Of a stretch of 64,000 nucleotides of DNA, positions 25,740-37,058 are shown piece by piece; position 1 is the stretch's first letter; each line of letters begins with the position of its first letter. The position numbers and the translations under genes are program-made. Source of the DNA: JAENVT01 sp963773085 (GTDB lineage Bacteria; Actinomycetota; Acidimicrobiia; Acidimicrobiales; Ilumatobacteraceae); NCBI GenBank assembly GCA_963773085.1, contig CAVYZS010000009.1, forward strand, positions 62,001 to 126,000, read 5' to 3'. The notes beneath the pieces are model-generated. The model was not told the origin of the DNA, made no database searches, and was given only the letters and a program-made list of their open reading frames with translations.

Positions 25740-26435
25740 CTAACGTAGGTGCACGACATCCCCTGTGTCGAGGTGGTGTGTGATGCCGCACTGGTCGAGC
25801 ACGACGAGGCGACCGTCGGCCAGCACGTCGATGGCGCGTCCGACGACGGTGGATCCAGCGAGCTCGACACGTACCGACTGACCGAGAGTCGTCAGCGCCG
25901 TCCTGTATGAGTCGGTGATGTCGGCCGGAAGCCGGTCGTAGGCGGCGAGCATCGCCTCGAGAACGGTCACCGGTTCCAGATCGCGCTCGACCACCTCGGC
26001 GAGTTTGGCGGCGTCGTCGGGTGCCCATCCGATGTTGAGCCCGATGCCGACGACGACATGATCCGGTCCGCTGCCACCGGCTTGGGCCAGCACACCGGCG
26101 AGCTTGCGTCCACCGAGCAACAGATCGTTCGGCCATTTCAGAGTGGGAGACACGCCGGCGACCTCAGTGCACGCCCGAGCCGCAGCCAACGCGACCCGCT
26201 GGGTCAGTTCGTGTGGATGCTCCGGCACGTCGCGGAACAGCAGCGACACCAGCAGATTGGTGCCTGGCGGCGCTTCCCATCGACGTTCGAATCGTCCTCG
26301 GCCGGCAGTCTGGTGCCTCGCCATCAACACGCTCCGATCGGGTGCGCCGGATGCGGCCGCGACCAACAGATCGGCGTTGGTGCTGCCGGCTTCATCGACG
26401 ATGGTGATCTGCCAGGTGGCGTCGGGAGTGGTCAT
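25740..26435 (-). CDS. birA: Biotin-[acetyl-CoA-carboxylase] ligase
   Basis: Attaches biotin to the BCCP lysine through biotinyl-AMP. 231 residues from ATG 26435, with the adenylate loop TAGRGRFERRW, the catalytic motif LKWPNDLLL and GIGLNIGW. The C-terminal SH3-like domain is present. There is no N-terminal DNA-binding domain, so it is the monofunctional type. It diverges from the gene of its probable substrate, the biotinylated carboxylase subunit, with only 18 bp between start codons. Confidence 0.93.
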   Translation of the reverse strand: MTTPDATWQITIVDEAGSTNADLLVAAASGAPDRSVLMARHQTAGRGRFERRWEAPPGTNLLVSLLFRDVPEHPHELTQRVALAAARACTEVAGVSPTLKWPNDLLLGGRKLAGVLAQAGGSGPDHVVVGIGLNIGWAPDDAAKLAEVVERDLEPVTVLEAMLAAYDRLPADITDSYRTALTTLGQSVRVELAGSTVVGRAIDVLADGRLVVLDQCGITHHLDTGDVVHLR

Positions 26436-26440
26436 CGACC

Positions 26441-26447
26441 AAGATTG
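26441..26447. promoter_or_regulatory. Overlapping divergent -10 elements of birA and accA
   Basis: Only 18 bp separate the two start codons. CAATCT (minus strand, 26447-26442) lies 6 bases before ATG 26435, and AAGATT (plus, 26441-26446) lies 7 bases before GTG 26454. Both fit only the relaxed pattern nAnnnT. If they are used, both transcripts are leaderless and compete for the same site. Confidence 0.35.
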
Positions 26448-26453
26448 GCACTC

Positions 26454-28214
<1,761 letters not shown>

Positions 28215-28228
28215 CGCCAAACGGCTTG

Positions 28229-28525
28229 TTACGGAAGGTCGGTGCGCATCTCCGGGCCCGGTGCCTGCGGGGCGGAGAAGGCCGAGCCGAGATCGAGCAC
28301 TGTTGGAGTCACCCCGCCGGGAAACGCTTCGAGACGAAGCGCTGACGGGTTCGGTGCTTGCGGTGCGTCCATCCTTCCCGGGTCTCCGACCGGACCTGTC
28401 GGCCCGGGTGCCGGTGGTTGCTCGGGTGGCGCCACCTTCGGCGGTTCCGGTGGAGCCGCGGGATCAGACGGTGGGTCGGTCGGTGGAACCTTTGGCGGGT
28501 CGGTGACAGGCTGTTGGTCACTCAT
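28229..28525 (-). CDS. Small proline-rich protein, unknown function
   Basis: 98 residues. The first ~60 are low-complexity Pro/Asp/Ala/Glu repeats (DPPKVPPTDPPSDP style), then a short ordered end (LEAFPGGVTPTVLDLG). There is no signal peptide or TM helix. The ATG at 28525 overlaps the stop of the Tat surface protein by one base (TGATG), which supports it as a real coupled gene. The function is not known; it could be a linker or adhesion accessory. Confidence 0.5.
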   Translation of the reverse strand: MSDQQPVTDPPKVPPTDPPSDPAAPPEPPKVAPPEQPPAPGPTGPVGDPGRMDAPQAPNPSALRLEAFPGGVTPTVLDLGSAFSAPQAPGPEMRTDLP

Positions 28526-29831
28526 CAGAACACGAACCCGAAGACGTCGACGATCAGATGCGTGGAGGCAGCGGAAGTCATCACATTCATCATGCCGGCG
28601 GCGTCGAGTGCGGAGATGAAGTAGTTGGCGATGGCCGGGTTCGAGGCCAAGCTGTAGTTGATGTTCGACGTCGCAGGCTGCGGCTGACCGGTCGGCCAGA
28701 CGAGGGCGAAGCCGCTGCCGGCTGCCTCGGTCGCGGTGAGGTTACCGAGGATGCCTCTGGCGCCCGCCGGGACCGAGAGCGAGTCGGCCACGGTGCCCGT
28801 GATCTGCGCAGAAAGCACAGCGCCGGGCGCGAAGGGTGCGTTCCCGTTGGTGATCGGGGCGCCGAGGCCGCGCGAGTCGATCACGCGGATCGGGTGCGGC
28901 AGCAGGTTGATCGAGCCCCCGCGTCGGCAAATGCCGGGTGCTGTGCCGTCACTTTTCGCCACGTTCCCGGGGCACCCGACGCCGTGCAGATGTACATGTC
29001 GCCGCGCCCGTCGCGGATCATCTCGCCGATCGAGAACGAACCGACGGCGGGAGCACCCACGGCACGCAACTGCTGCTGCATGCGACCACCATCGCGGACC
29101 AGCAGCGACAAACCGGTCGAGCTGGCGGCGATGATACCGATGCCTTCATCGGCGCGGCCGAGCACTCCGACCGCCCCGGTGCCTACCGGGCTGTACCCCA
29201 TCACGCCGTAACCGTCGGCCGGGCCGGTGCCGACAACGCCGAAGTGGAAGGCGCTGGCGAAGACGCCGTTGTCTGTCGAACCGCCGGCACCGCCGAACAC
29301 GCCCTGCCCGCCGAGCCCGGCCGGCGACGCGACGGTGAACGCCGTGCGACCGTAGACGCCGGTGCGAATGCCGTTGGTGCCATCGACGCCGGAGGTCGTG
29401 CCGGCCACCGCGACTCGGTGGGTCGACGGAGGAGCGATGCCACCGAGCGAGAAGTTCTGGACCAGGAAGGTCTGGTCGTCGAGGTTTGCCGCGCTCGGCG
29501 CGAACAGCACGGTCGTGTCGTTGGTGGACGTGGCGGCGTTGGCCTGCCCGATCAGCATGTTGCCACCGGTGATTGCCGCGGCCGGCCCGCTCGACGAGGC
29601 GATGGCGGCTGCCGTGGCGCCGACCGCTGCCGCACCGGCGAGGCGCAGGAAGCGGCGGCGGTTGCCCCCGGGTTCCTCACCTGCCACGTCGGAGTCGCCG
29701 TCGTCGATGACGACCCTCGCCGAAGGCTGTCGGCCTGACTTGGGCACTCGCTCGCTGAGTGCCTTCAGCTCCTGGCGAACCGTGGCCAGTTCGGCTCGCA
29801 ACAGATCGAGCTCGGTGGGCGGATGTTCCAT
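28525..29831 (-). CDS. Tat-exported surface protein with C-terminal actinobacterial beta domain (frameshifted)
   Basis: About 435 residues across the shift. It begins with a coiled coil (about 5-30: LDLLRAELATVRQELKALS). An internal twin-arginine signal follows near 57-85 (RRRFLRLAGAAAVGATAA), then a Gly-rich region of repeated GVxGxG-like blocks (about 140-260). The C-terminal domain, with PIRVIDSR, GNLTATEA and VDVFGFVF, matches an uncharacterised module common in actinobacterial cell-surface proteins. The frame changes in a run of five G at 28916-28920; a sixth G would join ADAG to GSINLLPHP. ATG 29831 has a strong ribosome site (AAAGGGGA). Confidence 0.72.
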
Positions 29832-29914
29832 CGCCGTCCCCTTTCGCCCCGAGGCGGTAGAACGCCTCGTGAGGATTGAGCGAACCTATCACTACGCGAG
29901 CGCTCCGCGGAGCG

Positions 29915-30409
29915 TCAGACAGCAGCAGCAGCGGCGTTGTAGACGACCAGCGTGCCGGCTGCTTTGTCGTGCAGGCCTTGCCGAAGTGGGTTCCACAACG
30001 CCATCGCGTAGCACATCACACTGAGGAACACGCCGATCCGCGGAATGGCGCCGAGCGAGAGCGGGACAAGCGAGCGCATGACCGCCGCGGACCACGTGGG
30101 GCGTTGACCATCGACCAGGCGAACGACGCGGGTGCCCGTGGCGAACTTGCCGACGGTGCGTCCGAGCATCGCGATCATCACCGTCTCGTAGACGAAGGCA
30201 GTCGTGATCAGCGCGACATTGAAGATCAGTAGCGATTGCGACGTCACGGTGTCGCTGGGCGTGTACCCGAGAGCGATCACCACGAGAACCACAGGCAGTG
30301 CCAGGAGGAACTGATCGAGGATCAACCCGATTGTCCGCCGTCCGATCGGTGCCAAGGTCAAGCCGGCAGGCACCGCGGGTTGAGCGACTTCGTCGCCTGC
30401 CGGAAACAT
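29915..30409 (-). CDS. RDD family membrane protein
   Basis: 164 residues with three hydrophobic helices. The RDD family signatures are visible: RRTIGLILDQFLL (the Arg-Asp pair) at the first helix and RTVGKFATGTRVVR in the loop. The function of the family is unresolved, with roles proposed in membrane transport or osmoprotection. The start is ATG 30409, or GTG 30412 just before it, overlapping the lpdA stop, so the two are coupled. Confidence 0.82.
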   Translation of the reverse strand: MFPAGDEVAQPAVPAGLTLAPIGRRTIGLILDQFLLALPVVLVVIALGYTPSDTVTSQSLLIFNVALITTAFVYETVMIAMLGRTVGKFATGTRVVRLVDGQRPTWSAAVMRSLVPLSLGAIPRIGVFLSVMCYAMALWNPLRQGLHDKAAGTLVVYNAAAAAV

Positions 30410-31770
30410 CACTCAGCAGCTTCGGCGAGCGCCTCGGCCAAGGCTGGGTGCACGAGAAGGCTCTCGACGATGTCGGTGACCTTCAAGTTGGCCGTCACGG
30501 CGAGGGCGATGACGCTGATCAGTTCGGCCGCGTGCCGACCCACGATCGACCCACCGAGCACCACGCCAGTTGCCGGGTCGCTGATGATCTTGACGAAGCC
30601 GCGGAAGTCGTTGTTGATCAGCGCCTTGGGGGTGGAGCTGAATGGCACCTTGGTGACCCTGATCTTGCGGCCGACGGCGAAGGCGTCGGCCTCGGCCAGC
30701 CCGACGTCGGCGATCTCCGGCTCGGTGAAGATCGCACTGGCCGCCTTGTCGTAGTCGAGATGACGATGGGCAACCTTCTGCAGTCCCATCACGTGCTCGG
30801 CGACCTTGCGACCTTGCATTGCGGCGACGCTGCTGAGCGGCAACTTGCCACTGACGTCGCCGGCTGCGTAGATGTGCGACACGTTGCTCTGACAGTGCCG
30901 ATTGATGGTCACGAAACCACCTCGGTCGGTCTCAACCCCTGCGGAGTCGAGACCGAGCCCGTCGCTGTTGGGGATCGAACCGATGGCCAGGACAGCGTGG
31001 GAGCTGTGCACGACCCGTCCGTCGTCACAGCGCACGATGACCGAATCACCGTCACGTTCGATCGACGTTGCCCGAGCACCCTTGAGGAGGTGCACACCGC
31101 GTTTCAGGAAGTCGTCTTCGAGCACGGCGGCGACTTCGGGATCCTTCAGCGGTAGCACCTGCTGACGGCTGACGACGAGGGTGACCTTGGCACCGAAGCT
31201 GCTGAACATGTGGACGAACTCGACGCCGGTGACACCGGAGCCGATGACCGTGATGCTTTCCGGGAAGATCGACGGCGGATAGCACTCGCGCGTCGTCAGG
31301 ATCCGCTCGCCATCGGGCGTGCACCAATCAGGGATGCGTGGACGTGAGCCGGTGGCGATCAGCACTGCGTCGGCCGAGATGGTGCGCGTACCTTCCGACG
31401 TGTTCACCTGTACGTCGTGGTCGCTCAGCAGGTGCGCCGAGCCATGCAGGAGTTGCACTCCCTGGCTCTCGAGCAATCTCGTCGTGCCCTGTTGCAAACG
31501 GCCCTTGATCATCTCGATCCGGCCGGTCAGGGCTTCGATGTCGACTTCGGCTTCTTGCTGTTCGAGGCCCATGCCATGGATCCGTCGCGAGAAGCTCATC
31601 GCCCCGCCCGTAGCGATCATCGTCTTCGACGGAATGCAGTCCCACAGATGTGCCGCACCACCGATGACGTCGCGCTCGACCATCGTGACCTGCGCACCGA
31701 GGCGGGCAGCGTATGTCGCCGCGGTGTTGCCGGCGGGCCCGCCGCCGAGGATCACGAATCGTGTTGCCAC
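30409..31770 (-). CDS. lpdA: LpdA-like flavoprotein disulfide reductase / NAD(P)H quinone reductase
   Basis: 453 residues. FAD-binding GGGPAGNTAA, NAD-binding GSGVTGVEFVHMF, the FAD segment YAAGDVSGKLPLSSVA, and a dimerisation domain with HPALAEAL (His/Glu) are present. The redox-active site reads GGAAHLWDCIPSK. The second Cys (C45) is kept and the first is Ala, so it cannot form the CxxxxC disulfide of lipoamide dehydrogenases. This matches the Mycobacterium LpdA (Rv3303c) type, which reduces quinones and helps in oxidative stress. GTG 31770 has TAGCCT 8 bases upstream. Confidence 0.87.
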   Translation of the reverse strand: MATRFVILGGGPAGNTAATYAARLGAQVTMVERDVIGGAAHLWDCIPSKTMIATGGAMSFSRRIHGMGLEQQEAEVDIEALTGRIEMIKGRLQQGTTRLLESQGVQLLHGSAHLLSDHDVQVNTSEGTRTISADAVLIATGSRPRIPDWCTPDGERILTTRECYPPSIFPESITVIGSGVTGVEFVHMFSSFGAKVTLVVSRQQVLPLKDPEVAAVLEDDFLKRGVHLLKGARATSIERDGDSVIVRCDDGRVVHSSHAVLAIGSIPNSDGLGLDSAGVETDRGGFVTINRHCQSNVSHIYAAGDVSGKLPLSSVAAMQGRKVAEHVMGLQKVAHRHLDYDKAASAIFTEPEIADVGLAEADAFAVGRKIRVTKVPFSSTPKALINNDFRGFVKIISDPATGVVLGGSIVGRHAAELISVIALAVTANLKVTDIVESLLVHPALAEALAEAAE

Positions 31771-31778
31771 GGCGACGA

Positions 31779-31784
31779 AGGCTA
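31779..31784 (-). promoter_or_regulatory. -10 element of lpdA (leaderless type)
   Basis: On the minus strand TAGCCT lies 8 bases before GTG 31770. Confidence 0.45.
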
Positions 31785-31791
31785 GCGGCGC

Positions 31792-33133
31792 TCAGTCGGC
31801 GGAGAGCGCCCAACCATCGTCGACGAACATCGCCGATCTGTTGTCAGGTCTGTCCCCGAACGACTCGATTCCCCCGCTGGGTACGTTGGGGCAGTATCGA
31901 GACGGATACTGGTAGGTGTTGCGGGGTTCGCCTACCCATTCGAAGTGCATGCCGTCGGGATTGATGAAGTTGCCACCCCAGGCGAAGTTGTGCTTGCGGA
32001 AGATCCGCACGACGCGACAATCCATCTGTGGAACGCAGCCCTGGCAGTTCGACGTGGTGTTGGTGTCGAGCGCCTGGCCCCACGTGTGACGCGACAGGGC
32101 GCCCAGTTGCGAGCCGACGATGCGGGTGAACCTCGGGCCGAAGCACCCCCCGTACGTGGTTGGCGTTGGCAACGTCGATGTACCCGGCGAGGCCTGTGTC
32201 GACGACCTCCTGGAGTGCGGCGGCGAGATCCGCCTTGATCACGTTGTTGCACTGAGCGACGATTCCTGTCGGATACGGCTCGCGGGTCGGAGGGATGTAG
32301 GCCGCACGCCAGGCATCGTCGACCAGGAGCGCGCCGCTGGCAGTGACGGAGTAGGCCAACTCACCGAGCAGCTTCTTCGTCTTGGCGACGCCGATCGTGC
32401 CGTCGGGGTCCGGGGGGTCCCACGATCTGCGCACCCGGATCTTCGGATCGGTGCTGAGCCCTCTGGCTGCCAGCGCCGCATCGAGACGACCCCGATCGAA
32501 CTGACCGTAGATCAGCACACTGGTCCCGAGCGATGCACCGATCAGGTCGGCCTGAGCAGTCGACATGACGATCTCGGTGCCTCCCACCTCGGCATCCGGG
32601 GCGACCCGGCCCACCACGAACTGGGCGATCGACCCGTCACCCGCGAGTAGATCGAGCACGTCACCCGCCTGGGCCCCACTGAGACTCGCCGACGTCTCGC
32701 TCATCACGACCTGACTGACGCTGATGATCTTGGAGACTTCCCGGCCCATCGCTGCACCGATCGAATCGAGCGGCAGCGCCGTGACCGATGTCGGGAAGTA
32801 CCACGATCCGTACGGCCCGGGGGCCTGGTGGACGACGGCACCATTGCGGGTCACCTGGACCAGCCCGGTCCCGAAGCCACGGCCGACGACGCCCCACGCG
32901 CCGGCATCGACGGCCGCATTGATGGCGGCGTCGATGACTGCGGGCTGCAGTGGGCCGAAGTTGTAGACCGAGACGAGATCGCCGGGCACAGTGACATTGC
33001 GGGCCGGCGCGCCACCTGTTGCTGCTTCGCTGACGGCGGGCGCCGGGCCCGCGGCGGACCCCGGGACCGCCGCCCACGCCGCCGAGGCGATGACGAGCAG
33101 TCCGATTGTTCGTGTCAGTCGGGTTCGTATCAT
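31792..33133 (-). CDS. Secreted M15-family (VanY/LAS-type) peptidase (frameshifted)
   Basis: About 446 residues across the shift. A signal peptide (ATG 33133; LTRTIGLLVIASAAWAAVPGSAA) is followed by a ~330-residue region of unknown fold. The C-terminal Zn-peptidase domain has SRHTWGQALD (HxxxxxxD zinc ligands) and MHFEW (third His), typical of D-Ala-D-Ala or L-Ala-D-Glu peptidases that trim peptidoglycan. The frame changes near 32153, where one extra C separates YIDVANAN from TYGGCFGPRF. Several Cys in the catalytic domain fit an exported protein. It is divergent from lysS. Confidence 0.78.
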
Positions 33134-33273
33134 GCGATCGGTTCCAGTTGGTGCCCAGGGTTGTGTCCCGGGCTCGTGTCCGGGTCGTTGTCCAGCCGCA
33201 TGTCGGCGACCAACCTATCAGCGCCCACCCGTCCGCAACTCGAAACGGCTCGCGGTCGGCAGCACCGAAGAGG

Positions 33274-33279
33274 TACCGT
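33274..33279 (+). promoter_or_regulatory. -10 element of lysS (leaderless type)
   Basis: TACCGT lies 9 bases before GTG 33289. The remaining ~140 bp of the M15-lysS gap shows no other clear signal. Confidence 0.45.
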
Positions 33280-33288
33280 CTTGGCCTT

Positions 33289-34806
33289 GTGAGTCACGAA
33301 GAACCCGGCGTCGAGCCAGATACCACCGGCAGCGGTCTAAGTGCCGAGAAGGCCAAGCGGCTCGACAAGATCCAGGCGCTGCGTGACTCCGGCACCAATC
33401 CGTACCCGTACCGGTTCGATCGCTCCCATTCGTTCGATCAGCTACGCGCCGAGTTCGGAGGCTTGGAGGCCGGCGCCGAGACCGACCAGCGGGTCTCCGT
33501 CGCCGGAAGGATGATGCTGCGCCGCAAGCAGGGCAAGCTGATCTTCGCGACCTTGCTCGATCGCGGTGGCCAGGTGCAGTTGTTCGTCTCGAAGTCGGTG
33601 GTCGGTGACGACCTCTTCGCCGCCTTCGATGATCTCGACCTCGGCGATTGGCTGGGAGTCGAAGGCACGGTGATGACCACCCGCAACGGCGAACTGAGCG
33701 TCAAGGTCGACCGTGTGGAACTGCTGTCGAAGGCCGTGCGCCCGATGCCCGACAAGTGGCACGGGCTGACCGACACCGACACACGGTTCCGGCAGCGCTA
33801 CGCCGACCTGATCGTCAACGAAGACGCCCGCCGCAACTTCCGGATCCGTCACGAGATCATCGCCAGCTTCCGGCGCACGTTGCAGTCCGAAGGATTCATC
33901 GAGGTCGAGACACCCGTCCTGCACCTCGAGGCCGGTGGCGCCCACGCTCGGCCGTTCGTCACCCATCACAACACGCTCGACATGCAGTTGTACCTGCGCA
34001 TCGCGCTCGAGTTGCACCTCAAACGGCTGATCGTCGGTGGCATGGAGCGCGTCTTCGAGATCGGCCGGATCTTTCGCAACGAGGGCATCTCGACGCGCCA
34101 CAACCCGGAGTTCACGATGATGGAGCTGTACCAGGCGTTCGCGGACTATTCGGAGATGATCGACATCACCGAACGGCTCATCACCCGGGCCGCAGTCGAC
34201 GCCACTGGCACATCGGTCGTGACGATCGGCGACGAGCAGGTCGATCTGGCGCAGCCGTGGCGGCGGGCCCGGATGATCGATCTGACCAGCGAGGCGCTCG
34301 GCACCGAGGTCCACCCATCGATGCCGGTCGACGCGCTGCGCGCCCTCGCCGATGGACATGGCGTCGACTGCAACCCGTCCTGGGGAAGCGGAAGGATCAT
34401 CGAGGAGTTGTTCGAGGCGACCGCGGAAGCCTTGCTGGTGAAGCCCACGTTCGTCACCGGCCACCCGGTCGAGATCTCGCCGTTGGCCAGGACCGATCGC
34501 AACGATCCGTACCTGACGGAACGCTTCGAGCTCTTCGTGAACGGGCGCGAACTGGCCAACGGTTACAGCGAGCTGAACGACCCCGTCGAGCAACGAGCCC
34601 GATTCGACGACGAGCATGCTGCGCGCCTTGCCGGCAACCTCGAAGCCGGCACGGTCGACGAGGATTACCTGCGTGCACTGGAGTATGGGATGCCCCCGAC
34701 CGGCGGTCTCGGGATCGGTATGGATCGGGTGGCAATGTTGATTGCCGGCGTCCATTCGATCAAGGAGGTCATCCTCTTCCCGACGCTTCGTCCGGAGGTT
34801 ATGTGA
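33289..34806 (+). CDS. lysS: Lysyl-tRNA synthetase, class II
   Basis: Charges tRNA-Lys. 505 residues: an N-terminal OB-fold anticodon-binding domain (about 60-160: VSVAGRMMLRRKQGKLIFATL), then the class II core with motif 1 (IEVETPVLH), motif 2 (FEIGRIFRNEGISTRHNPEF) and motif 3 (GLGIGMDRVAML). GTG 33289 is the best start because the -10 element lies 9 bases upstream. Its stop overlaps the ATG of dapD by one base (TGATG), an uncommon pairing that links lysine use with lysine/DAP synthesis. Confidence 0.95.
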   Translation: MSHEEPGVEPDTTGSGLSAEKAKRLDKIQALRDSGTNPYPYRFDRSHSFDQLRAEFGGLEAGAETDQRVSVAGRMMLRRKQGKLIFATLLDRGGQVQLFVSKSVVGDDLFAAFDDLDLGDWLGVEGTVMTTRNGELSVKVDRVELLSKAVRPMPDKWHGLTDTDTRFRQRYADLIVNEDARRNFRIRHEIIASFRRTLQSEGFIEVETPVLHLEAGGAHARPFVTHHNTLDMQLYLRIALELHLKRLIVGGMERVFEIGRIFRNEGISTRHNPEFTMMELYQAFADYSEMIDITERLITRAAVDATGTSVVTIGDEQVDLAQPWRRARMIDLTSEALGTEVHPSMPVDALRALADGHGVDCNPSWGSGRIIEELFEATAEALLVKPTFVTGHPVEISPLARTDRNDPYLTERFELFVNGRELANGYSELNDPVEQRARFDDEHAARLAGNLEAGTVDEDYLRALEYGMPPTGGLGIGMDRVAMLIAGVHSIKEVILFPTLRPEVM

Positions 34807-35741
34807 TGACCGACGATCGCGCTGCATGGGGGCGCGGGCTGGCCACGATCGCGGCCGATGGAACGGTGCTCGACACGTGGTATCCCGACCTCGGGCTCGG
34901 CAAGGTCGCCTCGTCATCTCCCGTCGACAAGGATCGCGATTCGGCCGAACGATACGACGAGGTACGTGATGTCGACGTGCGTGCGGTGGAGCTGTCGATC
35001 GACCTCGATGCGGCCCCGACGTCGGCGGGCGATGTCTATCTTCGACTCCATCTGCTGTCGAACCGGCTCTGCAAACCGCGCACGGTCAACCTCGACAATG
35101 CATTCGGACTGCTCAACAACGTCGCCTGGACCAATGTCGGCCCGGTCGCTGTCGATCAGGTGGATCGGGTGCGGTGGTTGGTACGCGCCGCCGGCGGCGT
35201 GCTCACTGTGCACGGTCTCGACAAGTTCCCGCGGATGACCGACTACGTCGTCCCGACGGGTGTACGAATCGCCGATGCCGATCGCGTTCGCCTCGGCGCC
35301 CACCTGGCATCGGGGACCACCGTGATGCACGAAGGATTCGTCAACTTCAACGCCGGCACGCTCGGCCGGTCGATGGTCGAGGGGCGCATCTCGGCTGGAG
35401 TGGTCGTCGGCGACGGCAGCGACATCGGTGGCGGTGCCTCGATCATGGGGACCCTGTCCGGTGGCGGCAAGGATCAGGTCACGATCGGCGAGCGCTGCCT
35501 GCTCGGCGCCGAGGCCGGTATCGGCATCAGCCTCGGCGACGAGTGCGTCGTCGAGGCGGGTTTGTACGTCACTGCCGGCACGCTGGTCAAGTTGCCCGAC
35601 GGTGAGATCGTCAAGGCCCGCCAGCTCAGCGGTGCGGGTGGCCTGTTGTACCGCCGCAACAGCCAGACCGGTGCCGTCGAGGCCATCCCGAGGTCGGTTG
35701 CCTGGGAAGGTCTCAACGCCGCGTTGCATCACAACGACTGA
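34806..35741 (+). CDS. dapD: 2,3,4,5-tetrahydropyridine-2,6-dicarboxylate N-succinyltransferase
   Basis: Succinylates tetrahydrodipicolinate in the DAP/lysine pathway, needed for peptidoglycan. 311 residues with the actinobacterial DapD layout: an N-terminal alpha/beta part (LNNVAWTNVGPV, KFPRMTDYVVP) and a left-handed beta-helix (about 165-270: TTVMHEGFVNFNAGTLG, EGRISAGVVVGDGSDIGGGAS, GGGKDQVTIG). It is close in length to the mycobacterial enzyme. It is translationally coupled to lysS. Confidence 0.92.
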   Translation: MTDDRAAWGRGLATIAADGTVLDTWYPDLGLGKVASSSPVDKDRDSAERYDEVRDVDVRAVELSIDLDAAPTSAGDVYLRLHLLSNRLCKPRTVNLDNAFGLLNNVAWTNVGPVAVDQVDRVRWLVRAAGGVLTVHGLDKFPRMTDYVVPTGVRIADADRVRLGAHLASGTTVMHEGFVNFNAGTLGRSMVEGRISAGVVVGDGSDIGGGASIMGTLSGGGKDQVTIGERCLLGAEAGIGISLGDECVVEAGLYVTAGTLVKLPDGEIVKARQLSGAGGLLYRRNSQTGAVEAIPRSVAWEGLNAALHHND

Positions 35742-35773
35742 GAACATGCGCTGCTCTGGCAACATGGCTGGCC

Positions 35774-36175
35774 ATGGCCGACGTAACACACAACGAGACG
35801 CTCGTTCACCAGTTCTTCGCCACCCTCAGCACCGGTGACCTCGAAGCATTGCGCGGGCTCATCCACCCCGACGGCTCGTGGGAGGTCATGTCGACGGCGG
35901 TGCCGGGCGCCGGCCTGACGTCGGGCCGCGATGCGGTGATCGACGAGTTCCTCGCACCCGTGCGGGGGATGTTCGCGCCCGGTGATCCGAAGGTGGAGAT
36001 CAAGCGGACCTTTGCGTGCGGCGACCTGGTGTGCGCCGAGACCGAGGCCGATGGGGAACTGAACAACGGCAACCACTACCACAACCGTTACGCGTGGGTC
36101 ATCGAGATCAAGGACGGCCGGGTCTGCCACCTGCGCGAGTACATGGACACCGCGTACATCATGAGCGTCGTCTGA
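35774..36175 (+). CDS. SnoaL-like / NTF2-fold protein
   Basis: 133 residues with the cone-shaped NTF2 fold pattern: an N-terminal helix pair (VHQFFATLSTGDLEALRGLIHPDGSW), then strands ending in HLREYMDTAYI. Members include ketosteroid isomerases, polyketide cyclases and many orphan stress proteins. Key residues do not identify the substrate. It stands alone downstream of dapD. Confidence 0.72.
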   Translation: MADVTHNETLVHQFFATLSTGDLEALRGLIHPDGSWEVMSTAVPGAGLTSGRDAVIDEFLAPVRGMFAPGDPKVEIKRTFACGDLVCAETEADGELNNGNHYHNRYAWVIEIKDGRVCHLREYMDTAYIMSVV

Positions 36176-36198
36176 GCCCCGGCATGAGCGATGAAGCC

Positions 36199-36245
36199 AA
36201 CTTTGTCGCTCCGAACATGTCCAGCGTGTTGCGAGCGACAAGGTT
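36199..36245. repeat. Dispersed palindromic repeat, copy A
   Basis: Arms AACTTTGTCGCT and AGCGACAAGGTT (11 of 12 pair) enclose a 23-base partly self-complementary centre. Its reverse complement matches the element at 47566-47611 through both arms and the ACACGCT and CATGT centre. It fills most of the 160-bp gap between the SnoaL-like gene and the next gene. Confidence 0.7.
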
Positions 36246-36338
36246 CGCTCAGCGGCCAACCATATTGCCGCCCCGAGCGCGGCGGCTGCGATCGTCGATG
36301 TGTGAGGCTGGGGACGTGACGATGGGCAAGAGCTCACG

Positions 36339-37058
36339 ATGACGCGCGAGGGCCGCCAACGACCGACCGAACGCGTCCAGATGATCAGTGACGATCCCGA
36401 ATTGTTCACCCCGCGCACCACAGGCTCGGTGCCGGCGAAGGCGCCTACAGCCCATCGGCCGCGCTTGGATCTCGCCGCTCTCGGTGGCGTCGTGCTCGTG
36501 GTCGGTGTGGCGATCGTGGCGGCGTGGCCCCGCTCATCCGGCTCACCGCGGGCGAGCCCGTCGACTTCGGCGACGGTGACGTCAACCGCCGGTTCTTCGC
36601 CCACCTCCATGCCGGGAAGAGAGGCACCGGTCCCGTCGGGAAGTTTTGCGTTCGCGCTCACTGTGCAGCCCTCACCGATCGTGCTCGGCACCCCGGTGGT
36701 GATGCAGCTCAAGGGTGACCTCAGCAATGTGGCATCACCCATTTCTGCGGTTGCGTGGGTGGACGAGCAGGTCTCGGGCGTGTGGAGGACCATGTACTGG
36801 ATGGCACGCTCCTCGCGCACCGCCCAGGAAGGCGGTGACGTGTCGAACGACCCATTCGAGCCGGGCCCCGACGCGGTCACGTTCCGGGCCGATCAACCGG
36901 TTCAGTTCAACGTGGATGCCCTCATCACGGGTAGGTACCGGATGTGTCGATACGTGCCCCTGCTGACGAGCGGCACGTCGAGCCTGCCGTCCTCGAATCC
37001 GGCTTACGTGTGCGCACCCCTGATCGTCGCCGGCAGTGCCGAGCTCAGATCCAACTGA
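36339..37058 (+). CDS. Single-pass membrane protein, unknown function
   Basis: 239 residues: a ~45-residue cytosolic start, one TM helix (LAALGGVVLVVGVAIVAAW), a Ser/Thr/Pro-rich linker and a beta-rich outer domain (about 105-235) with a Cys pair in YRMCRYVPLL and AYVCAPLIV. It could be an Ig-like extracytoplasmic domain. No family is recognised. Its end overlaps the convergent HxlR gene by 14 bp. Confidence 0.6.
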   Translation: MTREGRQRPTERVQMISDDPELFTPRTTGSVPAKAPTAHRPRLDLAALGGVVLVVGVAIVAAWPRSSGSPRASPSTSATVTSTAGSSPTSMPGREAPVPSGSFAFALTVQPSPIVLGTPVVMQLKGDLSNVASPISAVAWVDEQVSGVWRTMYWMARSSRTAQEGGDVSNDPFEPGPDAVTFRADQPVQFNVDALITGRYRMCRYVPLLTSGTSSLPSSNPAYVCAPLIVAGSAELRSN

